A program made the position numbers and the translations under genes. The notes under the pieces were generated by a model. It ran no database searches, was not told the origin of the DNA, and was given only the letters and a program-made list of their open reading frames with translations. Positions 41,278 through 51,284 of a stretch of DNA of 64,000 bases are shown here, in pieces; position 1 is the stretch's first letter; each line of letters starts with the position of its first letter. The DNA is from Ralstonia sp. UBA689 (GTDB lineage: Bacteria; Pseudomonadota; Gammaproteobacteria; Burkholderiales; Burkholderiaceae), in NCBI RefSeq assembly GCF_002298975.1, contig NZ_DBMV01000040.1, forward strand, positions 62,001-126,000. Reading direction: 5' to 3'.

Positions 41278-43003
41278 CTCAATCGACTTTCCATCCGTTT
41301 CCGACTCAACGCCGCACTGGCGCTGCTTGCCGTGCTGCTGGCCGCCATTGGCACCATCGGCGTGGTCGGCATGCGCGCGTCTGACGCGACGATTAAAGAG
41401 ATCTACACCAACCAGCTTGCTTCGCTGGGCTGATCGGCAAGGCGCGGTTGAACGCCGCCATTGTTCGTACCACGCTCGATCGCGCGGTGTTCCACATCGA
41501 CGCGGCTGACGTGCCGGCCACCATCGAGAAGGCCGAGACCTATCGGGCCAAGTCGGACGATGCCTGGAAGCGCTACTCGGCGCTGCCCATGAGCGCGGAG
41601 GAATCCCGCCTGGCCGCCGAGGTGCAGGCCAAACGCACCGCGCTCTTCCGCGACGGCATCGAGCCGCCCATCATCGCGCTGCGCGCGCGTGACGCCGCCG
41701 CCGTCGACTCGGCAGTCATCAAGACGATTCCGCCGCTGTCGGTGGCGTTGACTGCCGCTGCAGACGCGCTTGACCGCAGCCAAACCGAACAGGCCACTGC
41801 GGCCTATGAAGCCGCAGTGGCCCGATCGCACAATTTCCTGATGCCGACCATTGGCGCGATCGTGGTGGGGATTGCCGCTGCGCTGGGCTGTGCCTTCGGC
41901 CTGCACCGCGCGATCTGCGTGCCGCTGTCGCACATGCTCGGCCACTTTGGCGAGATCGCACGCGGCAACCTGACCGAGCACGTCACGGTCACCAGCCAGG
42001 ACGAGATGGGCGCGCTCACCCAGGGCCTCATCGACATGCAGCGCGGCCTGATCCGCACCATCGAGACCATGCGCGGCGGCAGCGACTCGATCGCCAGCGC
42101 GACCAAGCAGATCGCCGCCGGCAACATGGACTTGTCGCAGCGCACGGAAAAACAGGCCAGCTCGCTGGAGGAGACCGCCTCCAGCATGGAAGAGCTGACC
42201 AGCATCGTGAAGCAGAGCGCCGACAACGCGCGCCAGGCAGCCAGCTTGCCGGCAACGCATCGGACATCGCCGTCAAGGGCGGCGAGGTGGTGGGCCGGGT
42301 CATCGAAACGATGTCTGGCATCAACGACAGCAGCAAGAAGATTGCCGACATCATCGGCGTGATCGAAGGCATTGCCTTTCAGACCAACATCCTGGCGCTG
42401 AATGCCACCGTGGAAGCCGCACGCGCTGGTGAGCAGGGCCGCGGTTTTGCCGTGGTGGCAGGCGAGGTGCGCAGCCTGGCGCAGCGCAGCGCGACGGCCG
42501 CCAAGGAGATCAAGGAACTCATCAGCGATTCGGTCGACCGCGTTGAAAATGGCTCGACCCTGGTGACGGAAGCCGGCGGGGTCATCGACGAGGTGGAGGT
42601 GGCCGTCAAGCGCGTGACCGACATCATGTGCGAGATCAGCGCTGCCTCTGACGAACAGAGCGCGGGCATCGAGCAGGTCAACCAGACTGTCACGCGGATG
42701 GACGAGGTGACGCAGCAGAACGCGGCGCTGGTCGAAGAGGCGGCCACCGCGGTGCCAGCGCCGAAAGCCTCTGCCACTGTGTCGTCCGCGTCCGGCACCG
42801 TTGCCAATCTGGCGCCGTGCAAGGCTGCCGTGACAACAGCGCCTGCGACGCCTGCACTGCGCGCTGCGCGCAAGCTCGCCGCAGCGCCTGCGAAGCAAGT
42901 TCCCGCCCCATCGGCAGCTTCTGCCGTGACAACCGAATCCGATCCGATCAAGCTTGCCCTGGCTGCGGTCTCCAGCGACGCATGCGATTGGGAGCAGTTC
43001 TGA
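41278..43003 (+). pseudogene. methyl-accepting chemotaxis protein, broken by two single-base deletions
   Basis: The reading runs through three frames. The first piece (LSIRFRLNAALALLAVLLAA) is the N-terminal membrane helix, ending at a TGA at 41431. The second (from about 41434) is the four-helix ligand domain, second helix, HAMP and the start of the signalling domain. The third (from about 42252) is the conserved hairpin (GIAFQTNILALNATVEAARA). Each change is a one-base loss. No ATG occurs in the first frame; CTC stands where a start is expected before AATCGACTT. If real, the receptor is dead; sequencing errors at GGG and GG runs are the alternative. Confidence 0.85.
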
Positions 43004-43030
43004 CGCCCGCGCCCGCGCGCTAGTCCTCGC

Positions 43031-43053
43031 AAGCCGCGCTTCGAGCGCGGCTT
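43031..43053 (+). terminator. hairpin after the chemotaxis pseudogene
   Basis: AAGCCGCGC (43031-43039) and GCGCGGCTT (43045-43053) form a 9-base stem with loop TTCGA. A short T-rich stretch (CGTGTTT) follows. Confidence 0.65.
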
Positions 43054-43858
43054 CGTGTTTCAGCGCTGCAACGTATCCGCGCAGGTTGGCGAGACCGCTT
43101 TTGCCGATAAAGCGGTCAGGCTCGCATCGGCCGGAGGCAATCTCACTATCGTGCCGAATCGCGTGGGGTGCGTCTGGGCGGGCCATCGCCCCTGTGAGCT
43201 TCCCGTGTTCGGCAAAGCGTTGTGCGACAAGGCCTTGTCTGGTCACAACACTTTTGCTACGCGACGCGAGCGGCAACGCATGTGCGAGCCGCGCAAATTG
43301 AGCCACCCGCGCGCCTAAGCCGAATCTCCGGCGCCTGACGGCTCAACACTTCCATCGTTTGTAGGGCGGCCAAATCGGCTGCGTGGACGAGTGTCGCGCG
43401 CCGCCGATATGCATGGCATGCCGTGACCATGATCGCCGCATCGCTACCGAGTTCAGCTTTCGTTCACTCGTGCAACATCTCGGCGCGCATGTAGCCTGCT
43501 CGGATGCTCGTGCTGGAAGCCGCATCGCTTAACAGCGCGGCTTCGCAGACATTGGCACAGTCCTCGCGTTCTTTCTCGCAGCAAGCGAGGCGGGGAACAA
43601 CGCATCGACAGCCATCGTCGCGCAGGCGGTGGTGCCTGATGTCGCATCTCAAGCCATTGGGTTCACCCGCTCGAAAAATCAAATGGGGTAGCCATGAGCA
43701 CCAATGTGCAAGGTGGGGGAAGGATCGCGTACGGCTCGGACGCCGGTAGAGGGCGCCGTGTGTCGCGCGTCAAGGGCTTTCATCCAGATGCTTCTGGCGG
43801 GACTCCACTGTGAGCGCAGTCATGGTTGGGCACAAGCTGACACTGGAGACCCTTCAAC
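43054..43858. other. intergenic region before the polysaccharide locus
   Basis: About 800 bases in which I find no convincing gene: short frames on both strands lack ribosome sites and family features. The long leader before the first polysaccharide gene could hold its promoter and regulatory sites; I saw no clear operator. Confidence 0.5.
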
Positions 43859-45103
43859 ATGCGTAAAGCTCTCGCCGTATTCGGAACCCGCCCCGAAGCC
43901 ATCAAGATGGCGCCGCTGATTCACCGGCTACGCAACTCATCCGCTTTCGACCTGCGGGTGTGCGTGACAGGCCAGCATCGGCAAATGCTGGATCAAGTGC
44001 TCGAGCTTTTCGAGATCGTTCCGGATTTCGATCTCAATGTCATCAGTAACGGGCAGAGCTTGACCGACATCACAACCAGGGTGCTGTCCGGTGTGCATGC
44101 CGTGCTCGACCAATACATGCCGGACGTGTTGCTCGTCCATGGCGATACCACCACGACGCTGGCGGCCACACTCGCCGGGTTCTACCGCAACGTTTCGATC
44201 GGACATGTCGAGGCGGGGCTGCGCACGGGCAACCTGGGCGCCCCCTGGCCCGAAGAAATGAACCGACGCGTGACGGACATCATGGCGTCGTGGCATTTCG
44301 CCCCCACGAAGCAGGCGCTGAAAACGTTGTTGGGCGAAGGTGTCAATCCGATACGGATCAGCCTCACCGGCAACACCGGTATCGACGCGCTGCTCCAGAT
44401 CAAGCAACGCATCGATACGGATGCGCTGATCCGCACCAGGCTGTTGCGCAGCTATCCGTTTCTCGACGAGGCTCGCCGGTTGGTGCTGGTGACAGGACAT
44501 CGGCGGGAGAATTTCGGAGAGCCGTTCGCTCGATTCTGTACGGCACTGCGCAGGCTGGCAGATCGGAACGATGACATCCAGATCGTTTATCCCGTTCACC
44601 TGAATCCTCTGGTGCGCGCGCCGGTCAACGCCATCTTGAACGGGCATCCCAGCATTCACCTGATTGGGCCGCAGGAATATCTCCCGTTTGTGTTCCTGAT
44701 GTCGACGGCCTATCTGATCGTGACCGATTCCGGCGGGATTCAGGAAGAGGCGCCGGCCCTGGGCAAACCGGTTCTTGTGACGCGCGAAACGACCGAGCGC
44801 CCGGAAGCCATTGCAGCCGGTACCGCGCGACTGGTCGGCACCGACACAAACCGGATCGTCGCTGCGGTCGAGCATCTGCTCAAAGACCGTGACGAATACG
44901 CCCGCATGTCTCGGGCACACAACCCGTTTGGTGACGGTCATGCAAGTGAGCGGATCGTCAGTGTTCTGCAGGGACGGCACCCGGATGAAGACATCCGCGT
45001 CCACCAATTTGATGCGCAGGCAGGAAAGCCGAATTGCAGGCGCACAGGCCCGCGCGCTGTTCGCCTGCCCGGTCAGGCTGAAATCTGGAGGAAGGGATCA
45101 TGA
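43859..45103 (+). CDS. wecB: UDP-N-acetylglucosamine 2-epimerase (non-hydrolysing)
   Basis: The protein has 414 residues. Family motifs: FGTRPEAIKMAPLIHRL at the N-terminus, VTGQHRQMLDQVLELF, VHGDTTTTLAATLAGF, GHVEAGLRTG, VTGHRRENFGEPF and TDSGGIQEEAPALGKPVLV. It interconverts UDP-GlcNAc and UDP-ManNAc in the cytoplasm. The C-terminal 40 residues beyond the usual end (about 375) are extra. As first gene of the locus, overlapping the next by four bases, it supplies a sugar nucleotide for the polymer, which suggests ManNAc or a derivative in the product. Confidence 0.92.
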   Translation: MRKALAVFGTRPEAIKMAPLIHRLRNSSAFDLRVCVTGQHRQMLDQVLELFEIVPDFDLNVISNGQSLTDITTRVLSGVHAVLDQYMPDVLLVHGDTTTTLAATLAGFYRNVSIGHVEAGLRTGNLGAPWPEEMNRRVTDIMASWHFAPTKQALKTLLGEGVNPIRISLTGNTGIDALLQIKQRIDTDALIRTRLLRSYPFLDEARRLVLVTGHRRENFGEPFARFCTALRRLADRNDDIQIVYPVHLNPLVRAPVNAILNGHPSIHLIGPQEYLPFVFLMSTAYLIVTDSGGIQEEAPALGKPVLVTRETTERPEAIAAGTARLVGTDTNRIVAAVEHLLKDRDEYARMSRAHNPFGDGHASERIVSVLQGRHPDEDIRVHQFDAQAGKPNCRRTGPRAVRLPGQAEIWRKGS

Positions 45104-45435
45104 AGGCAATAACCATAGCGGCAGCAGCGATCTGTGTTGCCGGTGCACTGGCTTCAGCAGGAGCTGCCGGCGCCGATGCGCTGTCGAAAGAGGCGTCGGA
45201 GGCGATGTCGGGGCCAACCATGTATCTGCCGGCAAACCCATCGAATCCAGGTGGGGTCAAGGGCTACGACCATGGCAGGCAGTTTGATTTCAACGTCGAA
45301 GACGAAAACCCCGCCAAGATCAGGGCGCTGCAGCACCAGTTCAAGAAGACCATGCCCAAGCATGCGGTGGTTGGTCAAAAGGTCAAGTCGGGCAGCTACA
45401 AACTGGCTCCGGTTCATGACTCCGGTTCGAATTAG
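45100..45435 (+). CDS. small exported protein of the polysaccharide locus
   Basis: The protein has 111 residues. A signal peptide (residues 1-23 or so) precedes a small soluble domain with SGPTMYLPANPSNPGGVKGY, DHGRQFDFNVEDENPAKIRA and a basic C-terminal end. No family is recognised. The start overlaps the wecB stop (ATGA). A periplasmic location is predicted, perhaps as an accessory of polymer export. Confidence 0.75.
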   Translation: MKAITIAAAAICVAGALASAGAAGADALSKEASEAMSGPTMYLPANPSNPGGVKGYDHGRQFDFNVEDENPAKIRALQHQFKKTMPKHAVVGQKVKSGSYKLAPVHDSGSN

Positions 45436-45569
45436 TTTTTCCTTTCTGGCTTCGCGCCGTTTCGTGGTTGAGACGGGCGGTCGGAGGTAGGTGCACCCCG
45501 GGGTGCTTGCTTGGATAGGCAGCGATGCCTGGCACGCCCCAATGAATTCCATCGTGTTTGGAGGCAACC

Positions 45570-47393
45570 GTGTTCCGAAATCTCTGTTCCATGCTGACAC
45601 GACTCGGTGTCCTGGCATTAACGGTCCTGGTCTTGGCTACGCCTGCACCAGCCCGCGCCGCCACCAATCAAATCGCCATGTTGGTGCCGGATACGTTCTC
45701 GCCGACCGATCCGCGTGTGACAGCGTGGCTCGACGCCGCGTTAGAGGAAGGCCTGCAGATCACCCTGGTCACAGATACACAGTTTCTTCAGGGTGTCACG
45801 CCCGCACAGTTCCCGGGGGTGATCCTGCCCGATATGGTGCACCCGAATGCCAGCGATTCCTTGGTCGCCGCAGTCGAGACCTACGCGAACCAGGGTGGCA
45901 AGGTCATGCTGGTATATGACTTCGGAGCGCTGACGACCACGGGCTTCTATTCGGCAGGGCAAAGCCGGTTCAGCAACCTCGCTGGGGTTTCCTATGTGCT
46001 CTACGACACGTTGCTGGGCAACATGATCGGACTCGGGCCGGTCACGGGGTTGAGCAGCACGTTGCGCACGATCCAGGTCCCTCCGGGGAAATCAATGGCC
46101 TGGACGACGACATCTTCAACGGATCCGGTCGAGGGCATTTCGGGCTACGTTTATGGCTTCCTGACGTACCCAAGTTTCGTGACGCAAGGTACCTACGCCG
46201 GAACCACCATGCTGACTTCACCCAACTTCGGGCTCGTGGCTGGTTTGCGGAATTTCGGCGCAGGGCAAGTGCTGTTCGTCAATACGCCTCTCACTTACCT
46301 CAAGGGACAGACCGACGGCATGTTGATGCACGGATTCCTGCGCTATTTCGGCAGCAACATGATGCAAATGCCGCGGCTGTCGGCACAACCCAAGGGCATG
46401 GCAGGCTTTGTGCTCAACATGCACTTTTGCGCTGAAGACCAGATCGCTCCGGCCTATAAACTCAAAAGCTGGGGGATCTTCAAGAATAACGGCCCGTTCT
46501 CGATCGTGATTACAGCCGGTCCTGATCAAATCACGTTCGGCGATGGTCTCGGGATCAATCTGTCGCAGAACCTGACGGCTCAGTCACTGGTGCAATACCT
46601 CCTCGCCAAGGGGCACGTCATTGGCAATCATGGCGGCTGGATCCACGACTACTGGGGCGACAACGCCAGCGAAACCAACGCGTCCACGTTCACGCAGTAC
46701 CTCGTCCTGAACAAACAGTCGGTGGAAGCCGTGACGGGCAGACCGACCGTTGAGTACGCCGCGCCACAAGGCAATACGCCGCAATGGTCGATCGACTGGC
46801 TCGAATCGAATGGCAACAGTGGCTATTACTTCGTGGGGCATACCGGCATGGCGCCCACACGCAGCTATCGCAACGGTGCGTTGCTGAACCAGACGATCCG
46901 CGCTTTCCCGGTGATGCCGTTCGGAAAGTACGCGACGTTTGAGGAATTTGAGGAATTCAAGGTGCCCACAACCAGCATCATCAATTGGTACAGCCAGTTG
47001 ATGGACTTTGTGGTGAAGAATCGGACCAGCCGGCTGATTTACATGCACCCGCTCGGCGCCGTGGACTATCCGACCGTTCTCAGTGCGCTGTTCACGAAAG
47101 CCACGACGTATAAGTCGGCGGGTCTATTCAACTGGTACACGATGGACACCCTGTCCAAGTTCTCGCAGCGGCGGCAGCAAACTGCCTGGACAGCCACCGA
47201 TACAGGCAATGCGTGGCAATTCCAGGCGAGCAATGCTGCAGGGTTGGTCGATCAGACCTGGGTATTGCCAATGTCGGCTTATAACCAGCCAGTCGTGACC
47301 CAAGGCGTGGCAACGGTGACGTGGGATACGACCAACTGGCTGGTGACGGCAGGTGCAGGCAACTCTCTGACATTCATCAGCGGTAAGCATTAA
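45570..47393 (+). CDS. exported polysaccharide-deacetylase-like protein
   Basis: The protein has 607 residues from GTG 45570, chosen because GGAGG lies five bases upstream. The signal peptide ends near residue 30 (ARA-A). Residues about 32-260 form a first domain with a glutamine-amidotransferase-like look (VPDTFSPTDPRVTAWLDAAL; GGKVMLVYDFGAL). Residues about 275-510 resemble a NodB/CE4-type barrel: NMHFCAED (His285, Asp290) replaces the T-F-D-D motif, and His354-G-G-W-I-His359 the metal pair. A small beta domain follows. A deacetylase or lyase-like role on the polymer in the periplasm is inferred. It could also be a degenerate, non-catalytic barrel. Confidence 0.7.
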   Translation: MFRNLCSMLTRLGVLALTVLVLATPAPARAATNQIAMLVPDTFSPTDPRVTAWLDAALEEGLQITLVTDTQFLQGVTPAQFPGVILPDMVHPNASDSLVAAVETYANQGGKVMLVYDFGALTTTGFYSAGQSRFSNLAGVSYVLYDTLLGNMIGLGPVTGLSSTLRTIQVPPGKSMAWTTTSSTDPVEGISGYVYGFLTYPSFVTQGTYAGTTMLTSPNFGLVAGLRNFGAGQVLFVNTPLTYLKGQTDGMLMHGFLRYFGSNMMQMPRLSAQPKGMAGFVLNMHFCAEDQIAPAYKLKSWGIFKNNGPFSIVITAGPDQITFGDGLGINLSQNLTAQSLVQYLLAKGHVIGNHGGWIHDYWGDNASETNASTFTQYLVLNKQSVEAVTGRPTVEYAAPQGNTPQWSIDWLESNGNSGYYFVGHTGMAPTRSYRNGALLNQTIRAFPVMPFGKYATFEEFEEFKVPTTSIINWYSQLMDFVVKNRTSRLIYMHPLGAVDYPTVLSALFTKATTYKSAGLFNWYTMDTLSKFSQRRQQTAWTATDTGNAWQFQASNAAGLVDQTWVLPMSAYNQPVVTQGVATVTWDTTNWLVTAGAGNSLTFISGKH

Positions 47394-47425
47394 CACCAGA
47401 CGAGAGCGCAAGAAGGGGGGCAGTG

Positions 47426-49036
47426 ATGTCAATGTTCTCGAGCGACAAGAGCGCGATGCCGAAGGCCGCCGGCACCGCAATCGCTCATGTCACTGCCACG
47501 CCCCGATCGTTGTGGCCCATCGTGTTGCTCGGCGCACTGTTGGCCGGTACGGCTCAGGCGTCTCCGGGCGCGGACGGCAAGGTTGTTGTCCGCGCTGCGG
47601 CCGAAAGTGTGCACGGAGTTCCTGCATCCATCGAGCGCACTCAGATTGTCGCGGGAGCGGGGCTCGTAGACAGGCCATCCCCCAACCTTGAAGACGAGCC
47701 CCGCGACTCACAAAGCAGGCTTCCCCCGCCGTTGCGGGCGGCCGGCAATCCAGCCGATGGCCCCGGCATGGGTGACTGGGCCGTGACCTCTATCACCTCG
47801 CTGCTGGCACTGGTGATCGGCCTCGTCGCGTTCTATGCGGTGAGGCACTACCTCTTCACGCTGAACCGGCTCTTTGGCCGGCAGCGGCATCCGTACCTGG
47901 ACGTCGACGTTGCAAACTGGCCGACACTGACGGTGCTTGTGGCTGCGCATAACGAAGAGGCGGTCATCGCAGGGTCGCTGGCGTGCCTGCTGCGTGCGGA
48001 CTATCCGGCAGACCGGCTCACGATCATGCCCGTGAACGATCGCTCCAGCGACCTGACGCGGGAGATCATCGACGAGTTCGTTCAACGCCATCCTGGACGC
48101 ATCGTTCCTTTTCACAGAACCGGTGGGAAACCCGGCAAGGCTGCGGCGCTCAAGGATGCTTGCAGGTGGGTGACAGCCGAGGTCATCGTAGTCTTCGATG
48201 CCGACTACTTGCCGCCGGCAGGCTTGCTCAAGCAGCTCGTGGCGCCGTTCTTTGATCCAGAAGTGGGTGCCACGATGGGCCGTGTCGTGCCGCTGAACCT
48301 CGGCCGCAATCTGCTGACCAGACTACTTGATCTCGAGCGTTCCGGCGGGTATCAGGTCGACCAGCAAGCGCGCATGAATCTCGGACTCGTGCCGCAGTAT
48401 GGCGGCACGGTCGGCGGCATCAGGCTTCGGGCGTTGCAAAGTGTTGGCGGCTGGCACGACGACGTCCTTGCCGAAGATACCGATCTTACGTATCGCTTGC
48501 TGCTTGGCAACTGGAGGACGATCTATCAGAACTGGTCGGAGTGCTACGAGGAAGTGCCCGAGGCATGGCCCGTGCGGGTCAGGCAGATCATGCGATGGAC
48601 CAAGGGGCACAACCAGGCACTTTATCGCCATGTCTGGAAGATCGTGAAGTTCCAGGGGTGCGGGCTGTTTGAAAAATTGGATGGTGTCGCGTTGCTCGGC
48701 ATCTATCTGATGGCGCCCATCCTGCTGGCCGGCTGGGCGCTGGCCATCCTGCTGTTCTATATGACGGGCTTTCCGCTCCAGGGGGCCATCATCTTTGCCC
48801 TGGCGCTGATGGCGTACGGGACGCTGGGTAACTTCGCGGCATTCTTCGAAATTGCGGCCGCGGTGTATCTCGACGGCAATCGAAAGCGGATTCGGCTGCT
48901 GCCCTTCAACTACTTCGGCTTCCTTGTCAGCGCGCTGACGGTTTCGCGGGCCATCTTCAACCAGGTGGTGGTGGACGCCATGCTGCGGCGCGAGCTGCAT
49001 TGGGACAAGACCACCCGGTACCGCCAGGGGAGCTGA
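47426..49036 (+). CDS. processive family 2 glycosyltransferase (synthase)
   Basis: The protein has 536 residues. An N-terminal membrane segment and a linker are followed by a second helix (about 118-140). The GT-A domain has D258-x-D260 (VVFDADYLPP), the catalytic Asp351 (AEDTDLTYRL) and Q387-I-M-R-W391, the QxxRW motif of processive synthases such as BcsA, PgaC and NodC. At least four C-terminal membrane helices form the translocation channel. It polymerises and secretes a beta-linked polymer across the inner membrane. A GTG three bases earlier is an alternative start. The long N-terminal extension (about 110 residues) is unusual. Confidence 0.9.
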   Translation: MSMFSSDKSAMPKAAGTAIAHVTATPRSLWPIVLLGALLAGTAQASPGADGKVVVRAAAESVHGVPASIERTQIVAGAGLVDRPSPNLEDEPRDSQSRLPPPLRAAGNPADGPGMGDWAVTSITSLLALVIGLVAFYAVRHYLFTLNRLFGRQRHPYLDVDVANWPTLTVLVAAHNEEAVIAGSLACLLRADYPADRLTIMPVNDRSSDLTREIIDEFVQRHPGRIVPFHRTGGKPGKAAALKDACRWVTAEVIVVFDADYLPPAGLLKQLVAPFFDPEVGATMGRVVPLNLGRNLLTRLLDLERSGGYQVDQQARMNLGLVPQYGGTVGGIRLRALQSVGGWHDDVLAEDTDLTYRLLLGNWRTIYQNWSECYEEVPEAWPVRVRQIMRWTKGHNQALYRHVWKIVKFQGCGLFEKLDGVALLGIYLMAPILLAGWALAILLFYMTGFPLQGAIIFALALMAYGTLGNFAAFFEIAAAVYLDGNRKRIRLLPFNYFGFLVSALTVSRAIFNQVVVDAMLRRELHWDKTTRYRQGS

Positions 49037-49040
49037 CCGC

Positions 49041-50120
49041 ATGTGGTTCGTGCTGCTGCTAGGACTCAACGTGGTGGTTTTCAGCCTGCCGCTGGTGCCG
49101 GCCGCGCTGGAGTGGAAACGCCGCTCAGATGTTGACCCACTGCAAATCGATGCAGAACATACGCTCGATGTGAAAGCGGTGGCTTCGGAATTTCGGGCGA
49201 TGCTCGAGAGGCGGCGCGCCTCGGGCCGGATGGACGGTGCCCTGGATGCTCTCGGGAGAGTGGTCACGGTAGTCGGCTTGTGGGCGCCGACGCCCCTGGA
49301 GTGCGCGTTGCAGACATGCTCGCACGTGATCGCCGCGAGAGGACGCCTGATCCTGCGCGACAACTTTGTCTTCACGCACGCCATGTACGCGACGCGCGGC
49401 GTCACCAGTGGCAGGGAGAACCACCTTCAGGCCGTGTTGGCGGAGGGGGACCTGTTGGTTTGCAGCGGCAGCGTGCTGCATCGCTGGGCTTATGCGCGCA
49501 GTGCGCACATTCAGTCGCACTGTCGCCTGCAGGGGCCATTGTCTGCGCAGCAGCAGATCCTGATCGAGGAGGAATGCCGGTTCTCTTCGCTGATGGCTGG
49601 CTCGATCTACTTTGGCGCGCAGGCTGAGAGGGCTCGCCGGGGTGGTGCGAATATCGGCACCGGGCACCCACACGGGATCAATGGGAGTGAACCGGCGCGT
49701 GCCACCACCGACTCACCTGATGCCGGGCGCAGGATCGTGGAGGGTGACTGCACTCTCCCTGCAGACAGCTATTACGTCGGCGACCTTGTGGTACACGGCA
49801 ATCTGTGCATCGGTTCCGGAGCGTGGGTGACTGGCAGCGTCAAGGCCGCGGGATCCATGTGGCTTGGCCACCGTGTTCATATCGGAGGTGCGCTGGTATG
49901 CGAGCGCGAACTTTCCATTGCCACGGAATGCGATATTGTGGGGCCCGTGATCGCGGAGCTGTCGATCCATTTGGGCTCCTACTGCGTGATCGGTGCCCCT
50001 TCGCGGCAGACCTCGCTGGTGGCACCTGAGGTGTGCATTTCGGCGGGGGCAACGGTGCACGGCGCCGTCAGCGCGCTGGACGATGGAAGGGTCGTGAAGT
50101 CCAGTGGAGAGCCGGCCTGA
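49041..50120 (+). CDS. membrane-anchored bactofilin/beta-helix-like protein
   Basis: The protein has 359 residues. One N-terminal membrane helix (1-20) precedes a globular middle and then two stretches of short hexad-like beta repeats (about 100-200 and 245-350), e.g. DLVVHGNLCIGSGAWVTGSV and GAVSALDDGR. These are typical of polymer-forming (bactofilin) and left-handed beta-helix proteins. It follows the synthase by 4 bases, so it is coupled. A cytoplasmic or periplasmic scaffold for the synthase is inferred. Confidence 0.7.
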   Translation: MWFVLLLGLNVVVFSLPLVPAALEWKRRSDVDPLQIDAEHTLDVKAVASEFRAMLERRRASGRMDGALDALGRVVTVVGLWAPTPLECALQTCSHVIAARGRLILRDNFVFTHAMYATRGVTSGRENHLQAVLAEGDLLVCSGSVLHRWAYARSAHIQSHCRLQGPLSAQQQILIEEECRFSSLMAGSIYFGAQAERARRGGANIGTGHPHGINGSEPARATTDSPDAGRRIVEGDCTLPADSYYVGDLVVHGNLCIGSGAWVTGSVKAAGSMWLGHRVHIGGALVCERELSIATECDIVGPVIAELSIHLGSYCVIGAPSRQTSLVAPEVCISAGATVHGAVSALDDGRVVKSSGEPA

Positions 50121-50121
50121 C

Positions 50122-51147
50122 ATGCGCATCAAGTGGATGCTCTCCGTTCTGCTGATGGCCACGGCAATGGCGCTTCAGATCGCCCACGCAGTCGGCACTC
50201 GCGCGGTGGAACTGAGTCTGCAGGGCTACCAGCGACCGGACGGTGCAATCACCACCTACCTCAGCGGCGATTCGGTTGACCCGTACTTCGCCACGAAGGC
50301 GCTGCTGGTCGCCCAAGACGCCGGACTGGATACCACGGCGGCGGCGCACAGGTGGATTCACTGGCTGTTGCCGCAGCAGTTGGCAGATGGACGGTTCGAG
50401 CGCTATTGCTTGAAGGGGGAGCGTTTCCTGCCCTGTCGCCCGGCAGACGCAGACGATGCGTTGTTGGCCACGTGGATGGAGCTTCTCGCGCGATCTTCTC
50501 CGCCGGAAGGCATGCCGGCCGATTGGAAACGCAGTTTCGGTCAGGCCCGCCGGCATCTCGATACGCTGCGTGACAAGCGCCTGGGCGTGTACCGCATCAG
50601 TGCTGATCTGCCGGTCGCCCTGCTGATGGACAACGTCGAGATCTCCAGCGCTTACAAGGCGGTGAGCGAGTACCTGCGGCGCAGGCATGATGAAGAAGGC
50701 GCGGTGGCCTGGAAGCGCAGGGCCGAGCAGCTTGATCGGGACATCCTGAAGGTGTTCTGGCAACCGGCGCGCGGCTTCGTGGCCAGTACGCAGGCACGCA
50801 ACGAGAACGAGTTCTATCCAGACACGGTGGCGCAGATATTTCCGATCCTGGCCGGAATCCAACCCCCAAACCGGACATTGGAAACCGGTTATCAGGCCTG
50901 GATGCAGCAACACCGGTTTGTTTGGCTGCAGATGTCTGAGACAGATTTTCCATGGGGCCTGGTGGCGTTGGTGGCGGACAGGATGGGGGATCAGGACGCG
51001 ATTACCTGCTGGCGGGCGCGCTCCGTTCAGTTCCGGCATGGTGCGCACTGGAACGTCTTGGAGGAGACGCTGTACCTGGCATTTGAGGCTAGACTCAGCC
51101 CAGAACAGGCGCTGTCTCCTGTCCCGGCCGGCGTTCGGTGCCGCTAG
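50122..51147 (+). CDS. exported helical-barrel glycosidase-like protein
   Basis: The protein has 341 residues. A signal peptide (1-23) is followed by an alpha-helical protein whose repeated helical hairpins (GYQRPDGAITTYLSGDSVDP; PADADDALLATWMELLARSS; NEFYPDTVAQIFPILAGIQP) suggest an (alpha/alpha)6 barrel as in GH8 and GH88-type enzymes. Acidic residues in DADDAL and FYPDT could be catalytic. Its start lies one base after the previous stop. It probably trims or hydrolyses the polymer in the periplasm, like BcsZ in cellulose operons (inference). Confidence 0.65.
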   Translation: MRIKWMLSVLLMATAMALQIAHAVGTRAVELSLQGYQRPDGAITTYLSGDSVDPYFATKALLVAQDAGLDTTAAAHRWIHWLLPQQLADGRFERYCLKGERFLPCRPADADDALLATWMELLARSSPPEGMPADWKRSFGQARRHLDTLRDKRLGVYRISADLPVALLMDNVEISSAYKAVSEYLRRRHDEEGAVAWKRRAEQLDRDILKVFWQPARGFVASTQARNENEFYPDTVAQIFPILAGIQPPNRTLETGYQAWMQQHRFVWLQMSETDFPWGLVALVADRMGDQDAITCWRARSVQFRHGAHWNVLEETLYLAFEARLSPEQALSPVPAGVRCR

Positions 51148-51284
51148 GCGAAAAAAGGGAGGTAACGCGCAGACAGCCGTTCTAGACTTGTCCCAGGCTG
51201 AAAGCCAATCTTGCAGCAATTCACACAAAACGGAGGGTGCCAATGGCCCCTCTCAGAACGAACAGCAAGCGAGGGAGGGAACAA

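Noticed and set aside
43464..43682. Cys-rich 72-residue minus-strand frame
   Set aside because: TTG start without a ribosome site, and no conserved features.
45493..45506. 14-base palindrome GCACCCCGGGGTGC between two polysaccharide genes
   Set aside because: Too short and without a T tract to call a terminator; GC-rich palindromes of this size are expected by chance here.
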